Origin: an uncultured Collinsella sp.
GTDB lineage: Bacteria; Actinomycetota; Coriobacteriia; Coriobacteriales; Coriobacteriaceae
Direction of reading: 5' to 3'
NCBI GenBank assembly: GCA_900550785.1
Contig: URTL01000017.1
Location: 1-21,266, forward strand
DNA length: 21,266 bases
Shown: positions 7,981 to 13,519 of the stretch, in pieces
Numbering within the stretch: position 1 is the stretch's first letter
How the letters are laid out: every line of letters begins with the position of its first letter
Program-made: the position numbers and the translations under genes
The notes under the pieces: model-generated
The model's input: only the letters and a program-made list of their open reading frames with translations
Told to the model about the DNA's origin: nothing
Databases searched by the model: none

Positions 7981-8011
7981 AACGGGGTTTGGTTTTAAGC
8001 CAGACCCCGTT
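7981..8011 (+). terminator. Stem-loop terminator after the aminotransferase
   Basis: AACGGGGTTTGG (7981-7992) pairs with CCAGACCCCGTT (8000-8011) with one mismatch over a TTTTAAG loop. The T tract after the stem is poor (TGTCAT), so termination may be partial. Confidence 0.6.
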
Positions 8012-8044
8012 GTCATGGACGTTGTGTCGTTGGGATGGAGCGGT

Positions 8045-8074
8045 TTTACGACCATCGAATGCTATGCGTACAAT
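8045..8074 (+). promoter_or_regulatory. Candidate sigma-70-type promoter of the PHP gene
   Basis: TTTACG (8045-8050) and TACAAT (8069-8074) are separated by 18 bp. The -10 box matches five of six consensus bases and the -35 box four of six. The expected start of transcription leaves a leader of about 30 nt before ATG 8112. Confidence 0.45.
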
Positions 8075-8111
8075 GAATATACGCGACGGCCATACCGGAT
8101 AAGGAGACCCG

Positions 8112-8933
8112 ATGCCCTACCTGCTTTCTTGTGATATCCATACTCATACGATGTTCTCTGCGCATGCGTATTCAACCATCGAGGAGAACATTTATTGGGC
8201 GGCAGAGCGCGGTCTGCAGGTGCTTGGTTCTGCGGACCACTTGAGTTCGATGGTTACGCCTTGCCCCAATGACCTGCGCAGTTTCCAGTTCTTTATTAAC
8301 CAGGATATCTGGCCGCGCATTTGGAGCGGCATGCTGGTGCTTCGCGGCGCCGAGGCCGATATCGTTTCGCTGGACGGAAGCTTGTTTGGCGAGGACATTC
8401 CTGTTTCGCTCAATATTGCCGGCGATTCGTACAGTCACCAGCATTCGCTATTCGATTTGGTGACGCGTAATTTGGATTATTTGGTGGCAAGCGTGCATAA
8501 CCCGCAGTTTGCCGAAGGCGCGACGCTCGCGCAGACGACCCAGATGTACATCAATGCCCTGGAGCACCCCAAGGTGTTCATGCTTGGGCATACGGGTCGT
8601 TCGGGCGTGCCGTTCGATATCGATGAGGTGCTGCTGGCGGCCAAGGCCAAGCACAAGATCATTGAGATTAATAACCATAGTCTTGAGCACGGTGCCGACA
8701 CTGAGCATTGGGCCGTATGCCGCAAGATTGCCGAGCGCTGCGCCGAGCTGGGCGTGGGTATTGGTGTGTCGACCGATGCCCACATTGGTATGGCCATTGG
8801 CAAGCTCGAGCACGCCCGCAAGTTGCTCGACGAGATTCACTTCCCGCTGGACCTGATCGTGACGCGCGACCGCGAGACGCTGCTGCGCGAGATGGCGGCA
8901 GCCGGCGTATGCGACCTGCGCAAGGGGATGTAA
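8112..8933 (+). CDS. PHP-domain phosphatase, YcdX-like, 273 aa
   Basis: The polymerase-and-histidinol-phosphatase (PHP) fold is shown by its metal ligands in order: H10 and H12 in DIHTHT, H18 in SAHAYST, D42-H43 in SADH, E81, H129 in SVHN, H160 in LGHTG, and D222 with H224 in STDAH. The start DIHTHTMFSAHAYSTIEEN closely resembles the YcdX group, trinuclear-metal phosphoesterases of broad specificity. The natural substrate is not known from sequence. Histidinol-phosphate phosphatase is a less likely alternative, since no his genes are near. AAGGAGACCCG directly before ATG 8112 supports the start. It is monocistronic, with its own promoter candidate and a strong terminator. Confidence 0.9.
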   Translation: MPYLLSCDIHTHTMFSAHAYSTIEENIYWAAERGLQVLGSADHLSSMVTPCPNDLRSFQFFINQDIWPRIWSGMLVLRGAEADIVSLDGSLFGEDIPVSLNIAGDSYSHQHSLFDLVTRNLDYLVASVHNPQFAEGATLAQTTQMYINALEHPKVFMLGHTGRSGVPFDIDEVLLAAKAKHKIIEINNHSLEHGADTEHWAVCRKIAERCAELGVGIGVSTDAHIGMAIGKLEHARKLLDEIHFPLDLIVTRDRETLLREMAAAGVCDLRKGM

Positions 8934-8953
8934 CGAGACTCATATGTCCAACG

Positions 8954-8985
8954 AAAGGGGGCGGTCCAGACGGGCCGCCCCCTTT
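8954..8985. terminator. Bidirectional terminator between convergent genes
   Basis: AAAGGGGGCGG (8954-8964) pairs perfectly with CCGCCCCCTTT (8975-8985) over a 10-nt loop. It lies between the PHP gene and the convergent methyltransferase gene and can serve both, with short T runs on each side. Confidence 0.85.
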
Positions 8986-9012
8986 CCTGTCCCAAAAATC
9001 TACCGGGGTGGA

Positions 9013-10461
9013 TTAGCGGCGCTCGAGGACCGCGACGGTCTCGGTGTGGTCGGTATGGGGGAACATGTCGACGGGCGTGATCTTGAGCAGGCGATAGCCT
9101 CCGTCGAGGAGTTGGTGCAGGTCGCGCTCTTGGGTCACGGGGTTGCAGCTGATATAGGTGATGCGGCGCGGCTTAAGTGCACAGGCGGCCTCAAGAAATT
9201 CGGGTGTGGAGCCGGCGCGCGGCGGGTCGATGGAAAGGACGTCGACGCGCTCGTTGTTGTCGGCGGCATCTAGGATGTAGTCGGTGGCATCGTCGGCCAT
9301 AAACCAAGCGCTGCGGGTGAGGCCGTTGAGCTCGGCATTGCGACGTGCGTCGGCAATGCCCGCCGGGTTGCGTTCCACGCCGAGCAGCATAATGCCGACA
9401 CCTCTGTCCCGGGCATCCTTCGCGGCGCACAGACCGATGGTGCCGCTGCCGCAGTAAGCGTCCATAAGAATGTCACCCTGCTGCAGGTCCATGCCGTCAA
9501 TCGCGAGCTGATAGAGCAGCTCGGTCTGCTGCGGATTGGTCTGATAGAACGCGGTAGGGGAGATATCGAATTCGCAACCGAGCAGCTGGTCGCGCATGCA
9601 CTCGGCGCCATAAACGATACGAGTCTCCTCACCCAAGATGGCGTTACCGGGACGGCCATTGATATTTTGGGCAACGGTGACGATATGCGGATCGAGCGCC
9701 GCGACGGCCTCAAAGAACTCCTGCGCATGCGGTAAGTCACGCTGGGCGGTCACGAGCGTAACCATGACCTGGTCTGTACGCCAACCGCAGCGGACGACGG
9801 CATAGCGAAGCAAGCCAAGATGCTTGTCCTCATTAAAGGCGGGAATATGCAGACGCTCAGCTTCGCGTGCGATGCCGTTGAGAATCTGACGGGCACCCGG
9901 CGTCTCGACAGGACACTCGGGTACGGCAACGATTCTGTGCGTGCCGCGCTCAAAGAAACCGCAACGGACAGCGCCCTCCTTACCGGGAGCAAAGGGAGTG
10001 GCAGCCTTATGGCGAAAGCCACGCGGCGCAGGATATTTACCCGGGTCGCCCAGGGTGACGCCCATACCGCGAATAGGATCAACGGCGATACCCTCACGCT
10101 CACAAAGCGAAGCAAAAAGCTCCTCCATAGCAGCTTGCTTGGCTGCCAACTGCTTTTTATAAGGACGATTGAGCGCCGTGCACCCACCGCAAGATTTCAT
10201 GATCGAACAGGGAGACTTGGGATCTACGGCTTTGCGAGCAGACTGAGCCGAATTCTTGTGCGAGCCCTTGGAACGAGCCCGAGGTGCCTTATCCCCGCCC
10301 TGACGAGAGCCAGAACGCTTGGTCTTAGCCTTGCTCTTGGTCGATTTGCTTTTTTCAGCTTTAGAAGACTTGGATTTCGTAGAAGATTTCGTCTCCTCCG
10401 ACCCCTCAGCCGCCTCCACCAAAGCACGACGAGCCCTACGCTCCGCACGAGATTCTGCCAT
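9013..10461 (-). CDS. rlmD: 23S rRNA uracil-C5 methyltransferase, RlmD/RumA type, 482 aa
   Basis: This SAM-dependent enzyme of the TrmA/RlmC/RlmD family methylates C5 of a uracil in 23S rRNA. An iron-sulphur site is indicated by C85, C91 and C94 (CSIMKSCGGC) and C183 (PECPVE). The SAM site includes DAYCGSGTIGL, then DPPRAG, and the catalytic Cys is C439 in YISCNPVTQERDL. The end DMFPHTDHTETVAVLER is typical. Residues 1-80 are unusual: a Lys/Ser/Ala-rich, probably disordered and very basic extension with repeated KS/SK units, where an RNA-binding TRAM domain might be expected. No clear TRAM domain is visible. The start at 10461 has AGTGGGG upstream; the frame is open to 10632 but that part lies in a giant hairpin. 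Choice of RlmD over RlmC or TrmA follows overall likeness only. Confidence 0.88.
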   Translation of the reverse strand: MAESRAERRARRALVEAAEGSEETKSSTKSKSSKAEKSKSTKSKAKTKRSGSRQGGDKAPRARSKGSHKNSAQSARKAVDPKSPCSIMKSCGGCTALNRPYKKQLAAKQAAMEELFASLCEREGIAVDPIRGMGVTLGDPGKYPAPRGFRHKAATPFAPGKEGAVRCGFFERGTHRIVAVPECPVETPGARQILNGIAREAERLHIPAFNEDKHLGLLRYAVVRCGWRTDQVMVTLVTAQRDLPHAQEFFEAVAALDPHIVTVAQNINGRPGNAILGEETRIVYGAECMRDQLLGCEFDISPTAFYQTNPQQTELLYQLAIDGMDLQQGDILMDAYCGSGTIGLCAAKDARDRGVGIMLLGVERNPAGIADARRNAELNGLTRSAWFMADDATDYILDAADNNERVDVLSIDPPRAGSTPEFLEAACALKPRRITYISCNPVTQERDLHQLLDGGYRLLKITPVDMFPHTDHTETVAVLERR

Positions 10462-10566
10462 CAATAACCCCACTAATTCATGAATTAAAGCTGCAAGTAT
10501 TGTACCGTGCCAAGCCAGCAGACGATATACAAGCGGTTTGTTCGTGTCAGTGATAAGTCCAACGAC

Positions 10567-10707
10567 GTTTGCCCGCTGGGCACCGGGGCAGGGGTTAAGT
10601 TTGTCGCGAGTTCCGCACGAACAGGAGAGCACTTAATGTGCTCTCCGTCGTGAGCAGGACTGTAGAGCAGCAAACTTAACCCCTGCCCCGGCGCCCAGCG
10701 GGCAAAC
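10567..10707. repeat. 141-nt giant imperfect hairpin
   Basis: Arms of 37 nt (10567-10603 and 10671-10707) are complementary at 36 of 37 positions. Both carry GGGGCAGGGGTTAAG or its complement. The enclosed 67 nt fold again: GGAGAGCAC (10624-10632) and GTGCTCTCC (10638-10646) form a perfect 9-bp stem with a TTAAT loop, flanked by CACGA/TCGTG. The whole reads as one long hairpin with an imperfect middle. It may be a non-autonomous MITE or REPIN-like element; no transposase gene or target duplication was seen. Confidence 0.8.
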
Positions 10708-10713
10708 CCTCCC

Positions 10714-10742
10714 TTGTACTCTATCAAGGTAAAGTGTATGAT
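10714..10742 (+). promoter_or_regulatory. Sigma-70-type promoter of the ABC importer
   Basis: TTGTAC (10714-10719) and TATGAT (10737-10742) are separated by exactly 17 bp. This is the best-formed promoter in the window. Transcription would start near 10749, giving a leader of about 50 nt before ATG 10800. Confidence 0.7.
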
Positions 10743-10770
10743 TCTGAACGTTACATGACTCACTTTACCT
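10727..10770. promoter_or_regulatory. Operator-like inverted repeat at the importer promoter
   Basis: AGGTAAAGTG (10727-10736) and CACTTTACCT (10761-10770) are perfect inverted repeats. The left arm fills the promoter spacer up to the -10 box; the right arm lies just after the likely transcription start. A partial third copy (TAAAGTG, 10774-10780) follows. The placement fits a repressor site, perhaps responding to amino-acid supply. In RNA only the right arm would be present, so this is a DNA site and not a leader hairpin. Confidence 0.55.
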
Positions 10771-10799
10771 AACTAAAGTGCCACCAAGGGGGGAATACC

Positions 10800-11660
10800 A
10801 TGAATACCGATATGTCTCGTCGTCAGTTCGTTGGTCTAGCCGGCTCACTCGCCACGGTGCTTGGCCTTGGTCTTGTCGGCTGCGGCGGTGGTGCCGGCAA
10901 GGGCTCCGCTGCCGGTTCTGCCGCAGCCAAGGACGTGAAGGGCGCTGCGGAGTCCAAGAAGCTCGTGGTGGGCTTTGACAAGTCCTATCCTCCGTACGGC
11001 TTTGTGGGCGATGACGGCGAGTACACGGGCTTTGATCTCGACCTTGCCAAGGCCGTTGCCGACAAGCAGGGCTGGGACGTTGAGTATGAGGCTATCGACT
11101 GGGATGCCAAGGACACGCTGCTCAACTCAGGTGCCATCAACTGCATCTGGAACGGCTTTACCATGGAGGGCCGCGAGGACGACTACACGTTCTCCGAGCC
11201 GTACATGCTTAACGAGCAGGTGCTCGTGGTCAAGAAGGACGCGGGTATCAAGAGCTGGGACGATCTTGCCGGCAAGACCGTGATTACCCAGACTGATTCC
11301 GCCGCACAGGATGTGCTCGAGGGCGACCAGAAGGATCTGGCCGCGACGTTTGCCACGCTCGATACCATCGGTGAGTACAACACGGCGTTTATGCAGCTCG
11401 AGAGTGGTGCAGTCGATGCCGTTGCCTGTGACCTCTCGATCGCCCAGTATCAGCTTGCCGCCAAGCCCGATGCTTATACCCAGCTTGATGAGCCGCTGTC
11501 CAGCGAGCACTACGCCGTCGGCTTTAAGAAGGGCGACACCAAGTCGGCCGACGCCGTGACCGAGTCGCTCAAGGCACTCTATGAGGACGGCACGGTCAAG
11601 GACCTGTGCGACAAGTACGCAAGCTATGGTCTATCTTTCGATAATTGGGTTTTGAAATAG
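10800..11660 (+). CDS. Amino-acid ABC importer substrate-binding lipoprotein, 286 aa
   Basis: This is the extracellular binding protein of a polar/amino-acid ABC importer. The signal region has a twin-arginine-like SRRQF (6-10), a hydrophobic stretch and a lipobox LVGC with C28 as the lipidated residue. A flexible Gly/Ala/Ser/Lys linker leads to the type II binding fold from about residue 53 (KLVVGFDKSYPPYGF, then GFDLDLAKAV), typical of bacterial family 3 solute-binding proteins (SBP_bac_3). The ligand cannot be fixed from motifs; the family includes Gln, Arg, Cys and His binders. AAGGGGGG lies 6 nt before the ATG. The permease and ATPase follow, separated by a hairpin that may allow more binding protein than membrane parts. 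Confidence 0.93.
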   Translation: MNTDMSRRQFVGLAGSLATVLGLGLVGCGGGAGKGSAAGSAAAKDVKGAAESKKLVVGFDKSYPPYGFVGDDGEYTGFDLDLAKAVADKQGWDVEYEAIDWDAKDTLLNSGAINCIWNGFTMEGREDDYTFSEPYMLNEQVLVVKKDAGIKSWDDLAGKTVITQTDSAAQDVLEGDQKDLAATFATLDTIGEYNTAFMQLESGAVDAVACDLSIAQYQLAAKPDAYTQLDEPLSSEHYAVGFKKGDTKSADAVTESLKALYEDGTVKDLCDKYASYGLSFDNWVLK

Positions 11661-11661
11661 C

Positions 11662-11748
11662 CACAGCACCCAACCTTGCGGCTCCAACCCTCCTCGCGTA
11701 CCAAAGTACGCTTCGTCGGGCTTGTCGCTCGCAATCTTGGGCACTGTG
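11662..11748. repeat. Intercistronic hairpin repeat, copy 1
   Basis: The outer arms (11662-11680 and 11730-11748, beginning CACAG and ending CTGTG) match at about 15 of 19 positions. The centre is a perfect GCGTAC-CAAA-GTACGC hairpin (11696-11711). The central block, about 22 nt with one difference, recurs at 21218-21241 near the window end. It lies between the binding protein and permease genes, where a stem-loop can protect the upstream message and reduce downstream expression. Confidence 0.65.
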
Positions 11749-11798
11749 CCTATTTCAATTAACGCCCGCTGTTCTGTTGCTGTGAAAGAGAGGGTAGG

Positions 11799-12452
11799 TT
11801 GTCTATCCAAGTCATGATGCAGATGCTTGGCCAGGGATTCTTGGTCAGTTTGCAGCTGTTTGTGCTGACACTGCTGGGGTCGATTCCGCTGGGAATCCCC
11901 GTGGCGTTTATGCGCATGAGCAAAATCGCGCCGCTTCGCTGGATTGCGCGCATCTACATTTCGGTCATGCGCGGTACGCCGCTCATGCTGCAGATGTTTG
12001 CCATCTACTTTGCCCCGTACTACGTGTTTGGCATTTCGCTCACGCCCGATTCCAAGTGGACGGCGTGCGTCGTGGCGTTCATCATCAACTACGCCGGTTA
12101 CTTTGCCGAGATCTATCGCTCGGGCCTGCAGTCCATTCCGCGCGGTCAATACGAGGCCGCCGAGGTGCTGGGCTATTCGCGCACGCAGACGTTTCTGTAT
12201 ATCGTGATGCCGCAGGTCGCCAAGCGCATTTTGCCGGCGATGGGCAACGAGATCATCACGCTGGTCAAGGACACGTCGCTGGCGTTTGCCATTGGCGTGG
12301 GTGAGATGTTCTCGACGGCCAAGGCGCTGGTCGCCTCACAGGTGAGCATGGTGCCGTTTGCAATCGCGGCGCTGATTTACTGGGTCTTTAACTTCGTCGT
12401 CGAAATGCTGCTGGGCGCTGCCGAGAAAAAATTGGATTACTACCATGATTAA
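11799..12452 (+). CDS. Amino-acid ABC importer permease, 217 aa
   Basis: This is a HisM/GlnP-type inner-membrane permease of the polar amino-acid importer family. Hydrophobic segments lie at about 12-38, 62-80, 86-105, 152-170 and 183-206. The EAA loop that docks the ATPase is seen as EAAEVLGYSRTQTFLYIVMPQ (119-139). The preferred start is TTG 11799, because GAGAGGG (11788-11794) lies 4 nt upstream; the next in-frame ATGs (11814, 11817) have no ribosome binding site at a workable distance. The gene overlaps the ATPase by 8 nt. Only one permease is present, so it probably acts as a homodimer. Confidence 0.92.
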   Translation: MSIQVMMQMLGQGFLVSLQLFVLTLLGSIPLGIPVAFMRMSKIAPLRWIARIYISVMRGTPLMLQMFAIYFAPYYVFGISLTPDSKWTACVVAFIINYAGYFAEIYRSGLQSIPRGQYEAAEVLGYSRTQTFLYIVMPQVAKRILPAMGNEIITLVKDTSLAFAIGVGEMFSTAKALVASQVSMVPFAIAALIYWVFNFVVEMLLGAAEKKLDYYHD

Positions 12453-13209
12453 TTCGGTAATGAATATAGCGAACGCACGCAAGGCGTTTGGCGGCAATGA
12501 GGTACTCAAGGATATCTCGCTCGAGGTAAAGCGTGGCGAGGTCGTGGCGATTATCGGGCCTTCGGGCGGCGGTAAGTCCACGCTGCTGCGCTGTGCCACG
12601 CTGCTCGAGACGCTCGACGGCGGCTCGCTTTCGTTTGGTGACCTTGCCGTCGCGACGGATGCGGGTTCGGGCGCGGTGTACGCAAAGGGCGATGTGCCTA
12701 AACAGGCGCGCTCGCGGTTTGGTCTGGTGTTTCAGAACTACAATCTGTTCCCGCACTATACCGTGATGAAAAACATCACCGATGCGCCGATCCGCGTGCT
12801 TAAGCGCCCGCGCGAGCAGGCGGAGGCCCGCGCACACGAGCTCATTGCACAGATGGGGCTTACGGGTAACGAGAACAAGGTGCCCTGCGAGCTTTCGGGC
12901 GGTCAGCAGCAGCGCGTGAGTATTGCCCGCGCCCTGGCGCTCGACCCGGAAATCTTGTTCTTTGATGAGCCGACCTCGGCACTCGATCCCGAGCTGACGG
13001 CCGAGGTGCTGCGTGTCATTAAAGACCTTGCGGCGCAGAATATGACGATGGTGATCGTGACCCACGCAATGCAGTTTGCGCGCGATGTTGCCGACCGCGT
13101 GGTCTTTATGGATGGCGGCCGCATTGTCGAGGAGGGTCCTGCCGAGCAGGTCATCGACCATCCGCGTGAGCAGCGCACCCGTGAGTTCTTGAGCCGTATC
13201 GAGGGATAG
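12445..13209 (+). CDS. Amino-acid ABC importer ATP-binding protein, 254 aa
   Basis: This is the cytoplasmic ATPase of the importer, of the GlnQ/HisP type. Motifs in order are Walker A GPSGGGKST (38-46), Q-loop Q97 in VFQNYNLFPH, signature LSGGQQQR (150-157), Walker B ILFFDEP (170-176), D-loop SALD and switch His H207. VFQNYNLFPHYTVMKN is highly typical of amino-acid importer ATPases. A 20-residue insertion (about 68-88) sits before the Q-loop, as in several members of the family. The start overlaps the permease end by 8 nt, pointing to coupled translation; the ribosome binding site itself is weak. A strong terminator follows. Confidence 0.96.
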   Translation: MINSVMNIANARKAFGGNEVLKDISLEVKRGEVVAIIGPSGGGKSTLLRCATLLETLDGGSLSFGDLAVATDAGSGAVYAKGDVPKQARSRFGLVFQNYNLFPHYTVMKNITDAPIRVLKRPREQAEARAHELIAQMGLTGNENKVPCELSGGQQQRVSIARALALDPEILFFDEPTSALDPELTAEVLRVIKDLAAQNMTMVIVTHAMQFARDVADRVVFMDGGRIVEEGPAEQVIDHPREQRTREFLSRIEG

Positions 13210-13519
13210 GCTCAGGTATTTACTCAACTATTAATTAAGGCGAAGCCGCCGCAGGTCTTACGGTCTGCGGCGGCATTTTATTTGCATCGGCGGGGTTCAA
13301 TAATCGCCTCACAAGCTTGTCTCTTCCTCTCGCCGCCTGTATTCATACGTGCGCCGAAAGGTATGCATGGACGGTCGCCCGTGAGGGTAGGCTGGTGGCA
13401 TAGGACATTTGGAGGGTGAGTCGGCTCGGCTGCCGACCATGCTGCTCCCGGGATGGCACCGACCGCGAACTCTCCCCGTTGGCGTCGCGCATTGCGCGCG
13501 GCCCTGCAAGGAGGTCATC
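13210..13519 (+). other. 310-bp gene-free stretch before the EF-G paralogue
   Basis: The first part is the importer terminator (13245-13283). The rest is GC-rich and shows several small stems: CCC-GTGA-GGG (13378-13387), GTCGGC-TCGGCT-GCCGAC (13420-13437), GCATGG/CCATGC (13365-13370 with 13437-13442), and a GCGC-rich palindrome just before the ribosome binding site. It may be a structured leader, but it matched no riboswitch class I could name. No clear promoter was found. Confidence 0.4.
13245..13283 (+). terminator. Rho-independent terminator of the ABC importer operon
   Basis: GCCGCCGCAG (13245-13254) pairs perfectly with CTGCGGCGGC (13265-13274) over a 10-nt loop, followed by ATTTTATTT. 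Confidence 0.92.

Larger units (their letters stand above)
10462..10799. other. 338-bp gene-free divergent region
   Basis: This region separates the methyltransferase (minus) from the ABC importer (plus). From left to right it holds about 100 bp with the methyltransferase leader, the 141-nt giant hairpin (10567-10707), the importer promoter (10714-10742), the AGGTAAAGTG inverted repeat (10727-10770) and the ribosome binding site AAGGGGGG (10786-10793). The open frames crossing it are by-products of the repeat and show no coding signs. Confidence 0.75.

Noticed and set aside
10462..10632. In-frame N-terminal extension of the RlmD-like gene into the giant hairpin
   Set aside because: It would translate the repeat arm; ATG 10461 has its own ribosome binding site.
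10485..10763. Possible 92-aa protein across the giant hairpin
   Set aside because: Its codons come from the repeat arms, it has no family likeness and no supporting ribosome binding site.
13440..13480. T-box-like TGGCACCGACCGCG motif
   Set aside because: A true T-box reads TGGNACCGCG without the two-base insertion; no Stem I or specifier loop could be traced, and the downstream gene is not an aminoacyl-tRNA synthetase or amino-acid gene.
13409..13519. 37-codon in-frame extension of the EF-G paralogue from a TTG
   Set aside because: There is no ribosome binding site there, and AAGGAGG directly precedes ATG 13520, where EF-G homology begins.
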